Origin: Pontibacter beigongshangensis
Lineage (GTDB): Bacteria > Bacteroidota > Bacteroidia > Cytophagales > Hymenobacteraceae
Direction: 5' to 3'
DNA length: 64,000 nucleotides
Assembly (NCBI RefSeq): GCF_014332515.1
Contig: NZ_VFSD01000005.1
Span: 186,001-250,000, forward strand
The position numbers were made by a program, and so were the translations under genes. Below the pieces are notes generated by a model. The model ran no database searches, was not told the DNA's origin, and saw only the letters and a list, made by a program, of their open reading frames with translations. Positions 1 through 10,691 of this stretch are shown piece after piece; position 1 is the first letter of the stretch; every line of letters begins with the position of its first letter.

Positions 1-1
1 T

Positions 2-3000
2 GATGACGGTACGCCTGTCATGGAATTCACACAGGAAAATGTTCCTTCTGAGATCACACATATCTTTACTACCAGCTCCTGTGGCAAGAATGGCAACCAG
101 TTTACCCTGTATGGCAAGGCAGAGAACCCATGCGGTGGCACCGAGGTAACGGTTAGCTCCATAAAAATAGGGGCAAGTCCTCAGGTGAATTTTGGCTTCA
201 ACGCCACCGGCATATGCGTACGTTCTGAAATTCCCTTCTCAAACACCACAGTCAGCGGCAACTCCATCACCAATACCGGCAATTGCACCTCCCAGTCTGC
301 CTTTACCTGGAAAATAGAGCCCGCCACTGGTTGGACCTTACCCGCCGGCACTACGCTTGCTTCCGAAAACATAAACATCAAGTTTACTTCAGCAGGTGTT
401 TACAGGGTATCTTTGAAGTCGACGAATGGTTGCGGCTTTACGGAGGTTACAAAAGAAGTGAATGTGATGACGCCGCCAAAGGCGATCTTTGCCATGGAAC
501 ACGAGGAGGCTGGCTGCAAGAATCTTCCGGTAACAATCAATAACATGTCGGAGGGAGATGAACTCAGTTACCAATGGTCTGTTTCTCCTAACTCCGGATT
601 TTCTTACCTGAGCGGCAATGCCACCAGCAACAACCCTATTTTCAACTTTACGGAAGCAGGCACCTACACCATTACGCTGCTTGCCTCCAACTCCTGCGCT
701 ATCAGTACGGCTACCACAGAACTGGTGGTAAAAGATAAGCCAGTAGTAACTCTTCCCGGCAACCAGACCTACTGCGGTCCTCAAACACTTAAATTCGGTG
801 CTGCCAGCACAGCGCACAAACCAACCTACGATGCCCGGAACGGCACTATCTCGGCCTACTCCTGGGTAGTAACCGGAGGAGCCGATCCGGTTACCTTTAC
901 AGGCGGCACCAACGCCCAGTCGCAGTATCCGGAGATCCGTTTTCCTTCAGCCGGTACCTACACGGTAACCCTGCAGGCGACCAATGAGTGTGGTGTGTCA
1001 GAGGCTAAAACGCAGACAATTACTATCCATCAGCTCTCCAACAACACCCTCAGCGCAAACCAGAGCATCTGTGTGGGTAGTTCGGCAGCCAACATAACCG
1101 GTTCAGAGCCGATTGGTGGCGACGGCAACTATACCTATAAATGGTACAAGAGCACCACCAGCGCCAGTACCGGCTTTGCCGAGGTAGCAGGCGAAAACAA
1201 TAAGGATTTCGCCCCTGGCGCTGTACCCGAAAAAACCTGGTATTACCGCGAAGTGATTTCTGCTGGCTGTACAGTTGCCTCTGCCCCGGTTGAGATTGAT
1301 GTAAAGCCGGCTCCAGCTGCTCCTGCTGTTGCCTCGCAGGTGATTTGCAGAGGCTCCAAAGCTACCCTTAAAGCTACAGGCGCAGGCGGGAATATAACCT
1401 GGTACGATGCCAATAACACTAAACTGGCAGAGAACACAGACACATACGAGACGTCGGCGCTCACGCAATCGGCTACCTATTATGCGGTGATAGAAACAGA
1501 AGGCTGCTCCAGCCCCAGAACAGAGGTAAAGGTGGAGGTGCAGGAGCCTATCAGCAACAACCTGTTGGGAGCAGACCAGAATGTGTGCCTGGGCCAGCCA
1601 GTTACTGTTTCGTCGGGCAGCACGCCAACAGGCGGCAGCGGCACCTACACCTATTTCTGGGAAATTAGCACTACTTCCGAAACGGCTGGTTTTGCGTCTG
1701 CCCCCGGCACCAACTCTGGCCCAGACTACACCTTAGCGGCCGCCAACCAGACTACCTGGTTCAGAAGATCTGTAACAGGAGGCGTATGCGACGCCAGCCT
1801 CAGCAACGTGCTGAAAGTGGAAGTAACCCCAGCCATTACAGGCAACATCATAACCGGTGAGCAAACCATTTGCGAAAACAACATACCCACCAGGTTGAGC
1901 GGCCCAGAGCCTACCGGAGGAGAAGGCAGCGGAACTTTTACCTATACCTGGGAGTACAGCACCACCAGTGCCAGCACCAACTACGAAGTTATTCCTAATG
2001 CCACCGGCCGCGAGTATGCTCCTGCTGCACTCGCTGTTACGACCTGGTTTCGGAGAACGGCAACATCAGGTGGGTGCCAGGTAGCATCTGCCCCTGTTAA
2101 AGTAACCGTAAATGCAGCTCCCAGTGCTCCTACAGTGGCAAATACAACTATGTGCTCCGGCAGCATTGCCACCCTTACCATCAGCACCCCGACTGGTAGC
2201 TACGATTGGTTCGAAGACCAGGTAAGTGCTACCCCACTTTTTACAGGCACACAATTTAAGACGCCAGTGCTCACCGCCACCACCACCTACTACGTGCAGC
2301 TGACCGATGCCACCGGCTGCCACAGTACCAGAACTCCGGTTACGGTAACGGTCTATCCGCCTTTGGCTGCCAACACCATTGGAGCGAGCCAGGTTATTTG
2401 CATAGGCGAAAAGCCGGCAGACTTAGTTGGCTCCACACCAACAGGCGGCGATGGCACCTACACGTATACCTGGGAGCATAGTACCGACAACCGCACCTGG
2501 ACTGCTGCTCCCGGCATCAGCAGCTCCAAAGATTACCAGCCACCTGTGCTGACGCAGGAAACCTGGTATCGCCGTCGTGTATCATCAGGTGGGTGCGATG
2601 AGGTTTCGGTTCCGGTACAGGTAGTTGTGAACAGCCTGGTGAGCAACAACACCATCAGTGCTTCCCAAACCATTTGTACAGGCACCCGGCCAACAGCCCT
2701 GAGCGGTACAGCACCAACAGGCGGGGACGGCAATTTTACATATCGCTGGGAAATGAGCCTCAACGGCCCCACCGGCTTGTATACCACAGCACCAGGCATC
2801 AGCGACCAGGCAGGTTATGAGCCTGCTGCCCTCACACAAACCACCTGGTTCAGGCGCGTGGTGTCGTCCGGCGACTGCCCCAACCCATCGGCAGCTGTAG
2901 AGATAACAGTGCAGAATAACGTTGCCAACAACCTGCTTTCGGGGGAGCAGACTGTCTGCTCCGGCAGCAGTGGCATTGCCCTAACAGGTACCTTACCTAC

Positions 3001-5632
3001 GGGAGGAAATGGCGTGTATACGTATATTTGGGAGGTTAGCACACTCAATGCGCAGGATGGCTTTACGCCAGCACCCGGAACACGTGCTGAGCAGCATTAC
3101 ACCACCGGCACCCTCACCCAGACTTCCTGGCTTAGAAGGCGCGTACTTTCTGCCCCCTGCGCTGACCATACCAGCGTAGCCATACAGGTTACTGTTAACC
3201 CTACCATCAGCAACAACACCATTTCTGCTGAGCAAATAATCTGCGCCGGCACAGCTCCCGCAGAACTCACTGGCTCTACTCCTCTTGGTGGCGATGGCAC
3301 CTATGTATACCTCTGGGAGTACAGCACCGAAAGCTCCACCAGCGGCTTCAGACCAGCCATTGGCATGAACAATGGCCAGCACTACCTGTCGGGGGTTCTG
3401 TATGAAACCACCTGGTTCAGACGTACGGTTGTATCAGATCCTTGCCAGCCTGTTGCCAGTGCACCGATTAAAGTAACGGTGAGCCCAATTATCACTAACA
3501 ACATCATTTCTGGTAACCAGACCTTGTGCACGGGCAGCGCACCCAGCCTTATTACGGCGCTGGTACCAGCTGGAGGAGACGGCACTTATGCCTATAGTTG
3601 GGAGGCGAGCACAGACGGAGTTACCTATGCTGTTGCCTCCGGAAACAGTACACAAGCAACTTACCAGGCTGGCACGCTACTGCAAACCACCTGGTTCAGG
3701 CGAGTCGTTAGCTCCGGCAACTGTACTAATGCAAGCGCTCCTGTTATCGTAACCGTAAACGAATTACTTACGGCTAATATCATCTCAGAAGATCAGCTGA
3801 TCTGTATGGGTGCCACCCCGATGGGGCTTACCGGCACTGATCCGGAAGGAGGCACTGGCTCCTACACCTATTTGTGGGAAAGCAGCACGGTGGGCGAAAG
3901 TGCAGGTTATGGCCCGGCCACAGGCACCAACACAGGCGTAAGCTACTTTCCGGGCACAATAACACAAACAACCTGGTACAGAAGAGTAGTTACAGCAGGG
4001 CCCTGTCCGCCACACCGGAGCAATATTATTAAAATTACGGTTACGCCACCTATCAGCAACAACAGAGTCTCTTTGCCACAATCTATCTGCGAAGGCACCT
4101 TGCCTGCACCACTTACCGGTTCTGCCCCAACAGGCGGGAATGGTGTATACCGATATGTTTGGGAGAGCAGTATTACCAGCGCCACAGCAGGCTTTACCAC
4201 TGCCACCGGCACAAGCGACCAGGCAAATTACACACCAGGGCAAACACCTGTTACCACTTGGTTCAGGAGGGCTGTTTACTCCGAAGGCTGCGTGCAGATT
4301 TCCGCTCCAATACAGATTACAGTAACCAAGCCTATCACCAACAATGTGGTGCATGCAGAGCAGGTGATTTGTGTGGGTACTGCTCCGCTGCCCTTTTCAG
4401 GCACAACTCCTGAGGGTGGCACTGGTAACTATCAATACCTGTGGGAAGTCAGCCACAACAATATCAGCTATAGTCCGGCCGCAGGTACCAATAACGAGGC
4501 TGATTATACGGCCGGACCGCTAACTGTCACGACCTGGTTCCGTCGTATTGTTACTGCCGGCCCTTGTGCAGCCTCTGTCAGCAATGAGATCAAGATAGAT
4601 GTAAACACACCCGTTACCAACAATACCATCGGGTCTCCGCAGCATGTTTGTGCGGGCGTTCAGCCAGCCACCCTGTTTGGCTCATCTCCTGCAGGCGGCA
4701 GCAGGAGCTACACGTACCTGTGGGAATACAGCACCACCAGTGCCACCACAGGCTTTGCGACTGCCCCGGGCACCTACGACCAGGCTAACTACACCCCGCC
4801 TAAACTCATGCGCAATACCTGGTTCCGGCGCAAAATAATCTCGCTGCCCTGCCAGGAAAGCATCAGCGCTACCGTGCTGATTACAGTGGACCCGCAACCC
4901 CTAGCCCCGCATGCCAGCGGCGCCACGATCTGCCCGGGTAAGTCCGCCAGATTTACCGCCACGGCACTGGCTGCCACTTACTCCATCCAATGGTTTGATC
5001 AGGAAGAAGGAGGATTGCCTTTAGCCACAGGTGAAACTTATAACACAGCCCCTCTGCTGGCCACTACTGATTTTTATGTGCAAACAGTAAACCCATTTGG
5101 CTGCCCCAGCGACAGAGTGAAGGTAACCGCCATCGTAACGGAACCTGCCGTGGACGCCGGGGAGGATGTAACCATAATAGCTGGCAGAACGGCTCAACTG
5201 GTAGCCAGAGGCGGTGCCACTTACAAGTGGTCTCCGGCAGAAACACTTTCTGACCCTACTTTGGCAAGTCCAGTGGCCCAACCAAATGAGACTACTACGT
5301 ACACTGTTACGGTCACGACGAAGGAGGGCTGCTTCTTTACCGATGAGGTGACTGTGATTGTGCTCCCGGCAGTTAAAATATCGAACATGATCACCATGAA
5401 CGGAGACGGCATAAATGAGACATGGTATATCGAGAACATAGAGCAATATCCCCGATGCCAGGTCCAGATCTTTACACGCTGGGGAGCAAAGATCTTCGAA
5501 TCTACGGGGTATCAGGTCCCCTGGGACGGCACCCACAACGGTAAACGTCTTCCTATGGCCGCCTACTACTACATTATTAAGCTAGACGAGAAAGAAGAAG
5601 CCATGTCGGGCAGCATTACACTTATTAAGTAG
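2..5632 (+). CDS. Giant repeat surface protein with type IX secretion type B C-terminal domain (5' end missing)
   Basis: The reading frame is open from the left edge, so the gene starts upstream and this is its 3' part (at least 1,876 codons). Numbering from the Met at position 20, residues 150-335 hold PKD-like modules. Twelve repeats follow (about 337-1620), each opening with an x-N-N-x-(I/L)-S-like strand, then Q-x-(I/V)-C-x-G, TGG(D/N)G-x-Y-x-Y-x-WE, TTWFRR and a second Cys; repeats 4-12 are spaced 92-95 residues. The paired Cys suggests one disulfide per repeat. Three Ig-like inserts (near 425, 700 and 1615) begin with proline-rich text. The last ~85 residues (MNGDGINE, VQIFTRWGAKIFES, WDG, YYYIIKL) match the CHU_C/type B sorting domain, so export by the type IX system to the cell surface is expected. 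It is followed 7 bp later by a PorP/SprF gene, the usual partner of type B cargo. Probable adhesin; the ligand is unknown. Confidence 0.9.
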   Translation, partial: DDGTPVMEFTQENVPSEITHIFTTSSCGKNGNQFTLYGKAENPCGGTEVTVSSIKIGASPQVNFGFNATGICVRSEIPFSNTTVSGNSITNTGNCTSQSAFTWKIEPATGWTLPAGTTLASENINIKFTSAGVYRVSLKSTNGCGFTEVTKEVNVMTPPKAIFAMEHEEAGCKNLPVTINNMSEGDELSYQWSVSPNSGFSYLSGNATSNNPIFNFTEAGTYTITLLASNSCAISTATTELVVKDKPVVTLPGNQTYCGPQTLKFGAASTAHKPTYDARNGTISAYSWVVTGGADPVTFTGGTNAQSQYPEIRFPSAGTYTVTLQATNECGVSEAKTQTITIHQLSNNTLSANQSICVGSSAANITGSEPIGGDGNYTYKWYKSTTSASTGFAEVAGENNKDFAPGAVPEKTWYYREVISAGCTVASAPVEIDVKPAPAAPAVASQVICRGSKATLKATGAGGNITWYDANNTKLAENTDTYETSALTQSATYYAVIETEGCSSPRTEVKVEVQEPISNNLLGADQNVCLGQPVTVSSGSTPTGGSGTYTYFWEISTTSETAGFASAPGTNSGPDYTLAAANQTTWFRRSVTGGVCDASLSNVLKVEVTPAITGNIITGEQTICENNIPTRLSGPEPTGGEGSGTFTYTWEYSTTSASTNYEVIPNATGREYAPAALAVTTWFRRTATSGGCQVASAPVKVTVNAAPSAPTVANTTMCSGSIATLTISTPTGSYDWFEDQVSATPLFTGTQFKTPVLTATTTYYVQLTDATGCHSTRTPVTVTVYPPLAANTIGASQVICIGEKPADLVGSTPTGGDGTYTYTWEHSTDNRTWTAAPGISSSKDYQPPVLTQETWYRRRVSSGGCDEVSVPVQVVVNSLVSNNTISASQTICTGTRPTALSGTAPTGGDGNFTYRWEMSLNGPTGLYTTAPGISDQAGYEPAALTQTTWFRRVVSSGDCPNPSAAVEITVQNNVANNLLSGEQTVCSGSSGIALTGTLPTGGNGVYTYIWEVSTLNAQDGFTPAPGTRAEQHYTTGTLTQTSWLRRRVLSAPCADHTSVAIQVTVNPTISNNTISAEQIICAGTAPAELTGSTPLGGDGTYVYLWEYSTESSTSGFRPAIGMNNGQHYLSGVLYETTWFRRTVVSDPCQPVASAPIKVTVSPIITNNIISGNQTLCTGSAPSLITALVPAGGDGTYAYSWEASTDGVTYAVASGNSTQATYQAGTLLQTTWFRRVVSSGNCTNASAPVIVTVNELLTANIISEDQLICMGATPMGLTGTDPEGGTGSYTYLWESSTVGESAGYGPATGTNTGVSYFPGTITQTTWYRRVVTAGPCPPHRSNIIKITVTPPISNNRVSLPQSICEGTLPAPLTGSAPTGGNGVYRYVWESSITSATAGFTTATGTSDQANYTPGQTPVTTWFRRAVYSEGCVQISAPIQITVTKPITNNVVHAEQVICVGTAPLPFSGTTPEGGTGNYQYLWEVSHNNISYSPAAGTNNEADYTAGPLTVTTWFRRIVTAGPCAASVSNEIKIDVNTPVTNNTIGSPQHVCAGVQPATLFGSSPAGGSRSYTYLWEYSTTSATTGFATAPGTYDQANYTPPKLMRNTWFRRKIISLPCQESISATVLITVDPQPLAPHASGATICPGKSARFTATALAATYSIQWFDQEEGGLPLATGETYNTAPLLATTDFYVQTVNPFGCPSDRVKVTAIVTEPAVDAGEDVTIIAGRTAQLVARGGATYKWSPAETLSDPTLASPVAQPNETTTYTVTVTTKEGCFFTDEVTVIVLPAVKISNMITMNGDGINETWYIENIEQYPRCQVQIFTRWGAKIFESTGYQVPWDGTHNGKRLPMAAYYYIIKLDEKEEAMSGSITLIK

Positions 5633-5639
5633 CAGAAGC

Positions 5640-6656
5640 ATGAAACATCTCATAACGCTAATGATCGCCTGCTGCTTTTGCACATGCGCCTGGAGCCAGC
5701 AGCGCGCGCAGTTCAGCCAGTACATGCAGAACAACTACCTCATTAACCCGGCTGTGGCAGGCATAGAGAGCTACGCCGATGCCCGCTTTGGTTACCGCAC
5801 CCAGTGGACAGGTGTAGAAGGAGCCCCACAGACATTTTATGCCAGCATACATACGGCCCTAAACAAGAACGACCGGAACGCGCTTCCGCTGAAGGTGCTC
5901 AACAGCAGAGCCGGTAAACCAAGAACGAATGCCAACCGAAACAACCGGTTCCATGTAAGCCCGCACCATGGTGTGGGAGCCGTGGCGCAGATGGACCAGG
6001 CAGGATTGCTGCGAACAGCTTCTCTGAACCTGAGCTATGCCTACCATCTGCCAATTACCAGAAACATCAACCTCTCCAGCGGTATCTACTCCGGCCTGAT
6101 GCAGCTGAACATTAACCGTGATGCCGCTGTGATGCAAACTCCGGATGACCCCTTTTTATATGCCGAGGGTGCCAACATACTTAAGCTGGATCTGGGGGTA
6201 GGCCTCTGGCTATACAGCCCTGATTTCTTTGTGGGCGTGTCGGGCGCTCAGCTGGTAAAAAGCGGCAACGATGTGTATGATACCGGCGAGGGCCCGCGCG
6301 CCACCATGCAGCCTCACTATTTTGCCACGGGCGGCTACAGGATCAGCGTAATGGACAACCTGACTTTTACCCCATCCTTTCTCCTGAAGCTGGCACCATC
6401 TAGCAGGCAAACCGCACTGGACTTCAATATAAAGACAACCTATCTGCAGCGGTTCTGGGCAGGCCTCTCGTACAGGCAAAAGGATGCGGCTTCTGTTATG
6501 GCTGGTGTACACGTGAGTCATCTGCTGGACATAAGCTACTCCTACGATTTCGCCACCTCCGATATGAGCATGATTAATACTAACAGCCAGGAAGTGGTAC
6601 TAGGTATAAAGTTGAACAACCCCCACAAAGTTATCTGTCCGAAATGGATCTGGTAA
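5640..6656 (+). CDS. PorP/SprF family type IX secretion system membrane protein
   Basis: A 338-residue protein with an N-terminal signal peptide (about residues 1-19, ending W-S-Q) followed by the family hallmark AQFSQYMQNNYLINPAVAG and a GYRTQWTG-like segment, then alternating strands of an outer-membrane beta barrel. PorP/SprF proteins are outer-membrane components tied to type IX secretion, and genome-encoded paralogues are typically placed next to large type B C-terminal-domain cargo proteins. It starts 7 bp after the giant surface protein, so the two are probably co-transcribed and this copy likely serves that cargo's surface attachment. The C-terminus ends in K-W-I-W. The start is supported by the signal peptide beginning at this Met. 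Pairing with the neighbour is inferred from position. Confidence 0.88.
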   Translation: MKHLITLMIACCFCTCAWSQQRAQFSQYMQNNYLINPAVAGIESYADARFGYRTQWTGVEGAPQTFYASIHTALNKNDRNALPLKVLNSRAGKPRTNANRNNRFHVSPHHGVGAVAQMDQAGLLRTASLNLSYAYHLPITRNINLSSGIYSGLMQLNINRDAAVMQTPDDPFLYAEGANILKLDLGVGLWLYSPDFFVGVSGAQLVKSGNDVYDTGEGPRATMQPHYFATGGYRISVMDNLTFTPSFLLKLAPSSRQTALDFNIKTTYLQRFWAGLSYRQKDAASVMAGVHVSHLLDISYSYDFATSDMSMINTNSQEVVLGIKLNNPHKVICPKWIW

Positions 6657-8440
6657 AAGGATTTCCGGAAGATAGTGGCCACTACAGCTTCGCCACATAA
6701 GTCATCTAGCATCTGAAATGGGAGCCGCTGTATCACTCCACCTTATTCGACATCTGAGTGTATGAAGGTCTGTCAGGTGGAGGAGTAATTATTGTAATGA
6801 AAAATGGCCTGCCCAGATGTCTGGTTATTCTGCTGCTTGTTAGATGTATCCGACAGATTTTACTTGATGGCACGTAGCGTATAGGAAACGATTCTACTGT
6901 ACGGAAATCAAATTACTTTAATGCCGTACTTATCCATTGCACATGAGCAGATTCTTCGCACTGCCCCCATTCCTTCTGTATTCAACCTGAAAGCCAAGGT
7001 TTTTTCTGCATTTCCATAAACCCCGCCCGATGAAAAGCTGATCAGGAGCAGCAGAAGCGTCTGGAACTCATCTTGTAAGGAAAAATCTTGAACCCGCTAA
7101 GGTCTATCGTAAGGGCACTTTTCTGTAATTTGAACAATGAGTAAAACCGGCTGTATTTCATCTAAAAGCTCTTTTATTTTTCCCTGCAAGATTAGCTCCG
7201 GAGGGCCCTTTTCATTAGAATAATTTAGGAAGCAGGGCACCGGTAGCAAGTGAAACATCCTGAACGCTCTCGGGCACACAGAGTTTTCTAATCCTTCCTT
7301 CAAAACAGAAAAAAATCTGGCATTGAATTCCGGAAGCTTGTGGCGCAGTCTATCCGCATTTGCCATTCCTGTCATAGAAAATCTGATCGTCTCTCAGGCA
7401 GCATCAAGTTTAATAGTAAAAATCTGGTTCCAGAACAGCCTTTCTGAAGAATGCCATCACGTGCTTTGCTACTGCAAGTGTTTTACAAAACCATAAATAA
7501 TAAAACACGTACACCACACATCTCGCAACAAGAATATCCATATAACTATATATACCGCTATAAAATCATCAGCCTAAGCAAGAAAACCCATTTTTAGAAC
7601 CATTTAAGACAGATCAGGAAGGCCCAGAACAAAGTCTGAAACTTGCATTCGATTCCGCTGTTTAAATTAATTTGATGTACAGGAAGCATCTGCTCATTAA
7701 CTGGTGGCGAAGTGATGCAGCAATACAAAATTGTACGGGAGGGAAACGACAATTTCTGCAGTGGGCAAATAAAGGCTAAAATAAATTTTTATCTTATTAT
7801 TTATTGATATTTCCCTATAAAGTTTTCCGTTTAGGATTGATTCATACAAGCTTAAGAATATTCATTTTTTAAAGAAAAAAGGTAAATTATTTTAAATATT
7901 CCTATGAATTATTTTACTATTTTATAAAAAATTAAGGATAATTATGACAAGATTCAAAACTACTATATGCTGTTAATTAATCTCAGCTTCTGAAGCAGAC
8001 AATATGCAATTCACAATATTTACTTTTTTATCTTCGTTAAATACCCTTCAAGCATAATAAAAAGTATTTTTTCAAAATAAATATGGATTAAAGAATATTA
8101 TTTCTAAATTTAGATCTTCAATAAAGGAAGGCCAACCGTTGCTGCTTACTTTTCCTTATACCTCGTATTTAGTGTTTGTTACAGAATTATAAATAAGTAT
8201 GCGTTTTTGACAAGAATTTATTGTTTACTTATAAACTTAAGTTTTTTGCTTTTAGGCCTCGTAAGTCATCAGAAAATAGCCTGAAAGCCACCAATACTAT
8301 CCGCCCCCTATATTCTTCTTATTGCTTGAAAACAGCTTATTATTGCTTTATACTACACTATACTTCCTCCTGCAGCTAGAGGAGTTGATGGTAGTGCCAG
8401 TCCTTACTTAAGCGACTAATTCATTTTAATAAGTTCTTTT
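6657..8440. other. Long intergenic region, no supported gene
   Basis: About 1.8 kb between the PorP/SprF gene and the hybrid kinase. The left half has mixed composition and carries dispersed repeat copy 1. From about 7,750 to 8,240 it becomes strongly AT-rich, as expected of a promoter or leader for the kinase at 8441. A 92-codon minus-strand frame (7097-7375) runs straight through the repeat and resembles nothing I recognise. I see no RNA gene. Confidence 0.6.
7195..7226 (+). repeat. Dispersed intergenic repeat, copy 1
   Basis: Contains GCTCCGGAGGGCCC, a T tract and CATTAGAATAATT. The upstream GCA run of the family is reduced to a single GCAAG. It lies 540 bp 3' of the PorP/SprF gene in the same orientation. 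Confidence 0.8.
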
Positions 8441-10471
8441 ATGAAGTCTGAATCGCCAACCACTATCAATTTGGAGAGCCGGAGTAAATCGTACCCAATT
8501 GATTTTGTTGAACCTAGATTAAAAACCTATTTCATTGCCATAATGAAGTTTGTAGCGAATGCTTTCAAGCTGCCTGTACCTGTTGCCAGTTTTATCCGTC
8601 TATCGCAGGCATGGTTTACACAGGAGTCCGCGGGCCACCAGAGCAAGGCAGCCTCGCTGAAGTATGAGCAATGCCACATGGACACCAACCAGCTTTTTCC
8701 AGCACAGGCAGGCCGCATAGGCGCTACAAACGGCCACCAAAGCAACAATGGCAAGGTGTCTTTTCTGGGCGGTTCTATCTTGAACAGAATTGACTCGCTC
8801 CCTCTGGCTGTGCTAAGATCAAAAGAGCAGACAGGCACAAAATCTTTACTGAACAGACCTACGAAGAAGCAGTCTGCAAACGCAGCCCTGCTAAATGGCA
8901 GTGTTATAGCCGACAGTGAAGCCCGTCAGATTTACGCGCTGCTGCACGAAACAGAAAAGCTCGCTAAGACCGGAAGCTGGGAATATGAGCCATTGACGAA
9001 ACGCTTTATCTGCTCCAAAAACATTAACAGGCTTCTTAACATTCCGCACGGGCAAAAGATACAGCACTTCCATACGCTCCTGCCTTACCTATCGGTCGAG
9101 TCCAGAGCACTTGTGCAGGAAAGCTGGAACCAGATCCTGTCGCAGGAACGCAAAAAAATGAACCATGAGCTACAGTTAACCGGCATCCATGAAAGCAAGT
9201 GGGTACGATTAAACGCCAAACCGGTTTACGATGGCACCAGCGTTATAAAAATTATCGGCATTATTCAAGACATCACAGAAACAAAAAAGCATGAAGCACA
9301 ACTACTAGCAGACAAGGCAAAAGCCGAGCAGTCAAACATGGTCAAATCCGAATTCGTGTCGGTGCTGAGCCATGAAGTACGCACGCCGCTCAATGCCATT
9401 ATGGGCCTTACCCACCTGTTGCTGCAGGAAGAGAGTATTGTGGGAAAAAACAAGGCTAACCTGGAGAGCATCCATTTTTCCTCGCAGAACATGCTCGGCC
9501 TCATAAACAACACACTGGATTATTCAAGAATCGAAGCCGGCAAAATAGAGCTGGAGAAGGTTAACTTTCATCTTAAAGATCTGCTACGGGACATTCATCG
9601 CTCTTTGCTGCCAAAGGCAACGGAGAAACAGCTGAAATTTGACCTGTCGTTCGACATTAAAACACCGGCAGTGGTTGCCGGAGACCCTTCCAGACTTACC
9701 CAGATACTGAACAACCTCACCAGCAACGCCATCAAGTTCACAGCAACCGGATGCGTAAAACTCTCTGTCGATGTTGTTTACCAATCAAACAATGAATGGG
9801 TGCTGGAGTTTTCCGTAGCCGACACAGGCATGGGCATTCCGGAAGACAGGCAACATCTTATTTTCGAAAGCTTTACGCAAGCCAATACAGCTATAAACCG
9901 GCAGTATGGCGGCACTGGTCTGGGCCTGACCATCACCAAAAGGCTGGTAGAACTGCATAAAGGCAGCATTAAAGTGAAAAGCTCTCCCGGCCAAGGCTCT
10001 GAGTTTTCAGTATTTTTACGATTTGTAAAACCCAACCCAACCCTGGTTACCTTGAAAAGCAACAGCACAACCGAAAGCCAGAACACCGGCCTGAAGGATA
10101 CCAAAATATTGGTAATTGACGACAACTCCTTTAACAAAATGGTGGCCAAGCAACTGCTCATAAAATGGCAAGCCGAGGTAGACACGGCAGACGATGGTGT
10201 TGATGCCCTGGAAAAGGTGAAAGAAGCTAACTACGACCTGATTCTGATGGACCTCTATATGCCTATAATGGATGGGTTCGAAGCAATTTCGGAGCTTCGC
10301 CAAAGAGGCTATCAGATGCCGATCGTGGCTCTGACAGCCAATGCCAGTGAGGAAGAAAAAAACAAAGTGCTGGCACTGGGCGGCAATGATTACCTGACTA
10401 AACCCTTCATTCCGCAGGTTCTGTACAACAAACTGGTGCAACAGATCAACACTGTAAAAATGCTGAGCTAG
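8441..10471 (+). CDS. Hybrid sensor histidine kinase (PAS-HisKA-HATPase-REC)
   Basis: 676 residues. Residues 1-160 are poorly conserved and have no clear membrane segment. A PAS domain (about 165-290) ends in the typical D-I-T-E-T linker. The HisKA H-box SHEVRTPLNAI carries the phospho-accepting His at about 311. The HATPase domain (about 415-530) has the N box (NNLTSNAIKFT), G1 (DTGMGIP) and G2 (GGTGLGLTI). A C-terminal receiver (about 556-670) has the acidic pair D560/D561, acceptor D604 in LMDLYMP and the conserved Lys in LTKPF. It is predicted cytoplasmic and autophosphorylating, with relay to its own receiver. It is followed by a sigma-54 activator and lies upstream of the exopolysaccharide locus, so it probably belongs to that control circuit. 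The start is the first Met; no strong ribosome site is seen, and later Met codons (about 36 and 80) are possible. Confidence 0.88.
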   Translation: MKSESPTTINLESRSKSYPIDFVEPRLKTYFIAIMKFVANAFKLPVPVASFIRLSQAWFTQESAGHQSKAASLKYEQCHMDTNQLFPAQAGRIGATNGHQSNNGKVSFLGGSILNRIDSLPLAVLRSKEQTGTKSLLNRPTKKQSANAALLNGSVIADSEARQIYALLHETEKLAKTGSWEYEPLTKRFICSKNINRLLNIPHGQKIQHFHTLLPYLSVESRALVQESWNQILSQERKKMNHELQLTGIHESKWVRLNAKPVYDGTSVIKIIGIIQDITETKKHEAQLLADKAKAEQSNMVKSEFVSVLSHEVRTPLNAIMGLTHLLLQEESIVGKNKANLESIHFSSQNMLGLINNTLDYSRIEAGKIELEKVNFHLKDLLRDIHRSLLPKATEKQLKFDLSFDIKTPAVVAGDPSRLTQILNNLTSNAIKFTATGCVKLSVDVVYQSNNEWVLEFSVADTGMGIPEDRQHLIFESFTQANTAINRQYGGTGLGLTITKRLVELHKGSIKVKSSPGQGSEFSVFLRFVKPNPTLVTLKSNSTTESQNTGLKDTKILVIDDNSFNKMVAKQLLIKWQAEVDTADDGVDALEKVKEANYDLILMDLYMPIMDGFEAISELRQRGYQMPIVALTANASEEEKNKVLALGGNDYLTKPFIPQVLYNKLVQQINTVKMLS

Positions 10472-10691
10472 CATCGCGCAGGAGCCATCTGGCAGGGCAG
10501 GCACAGAATATGCAGAAGCAAAAGCGCTTCTCTCCGCTGCTTACAAGCCGCCGGCAGCCTGTACTGAAGTGAGCCAGACTCGGGAGTGCAGCAGCAAGCA
10601 GATTATGCCATGAAGTATTTTGCTGAGCCAGTTTACACGGGCTAGGGGCAAGAAAAAAACAAAAAATTATCTTACAATCAGTTTAAGCAAT

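Noticed and set aside
389..4977. Long frames on the minus strand and in other frames inside the giant repeat gene
   Set aside because: They recur with the repeat period and mirror the repeat's codon pattern; shadows of the true frame.
7097..7375. A 92-codon minus-strand frame in the long gap after the PorP/SprF gene
   Set aside because: It reads through repeat copy 1, has no recognisable motif and no ribosome-site context; best explained by chance.
10620..10691. N-terminal extension of the sigma-54 activator
   Set aside because: The extra 24 residues are basic and unlike the family; the receiver starts directly after the Met at 10692.
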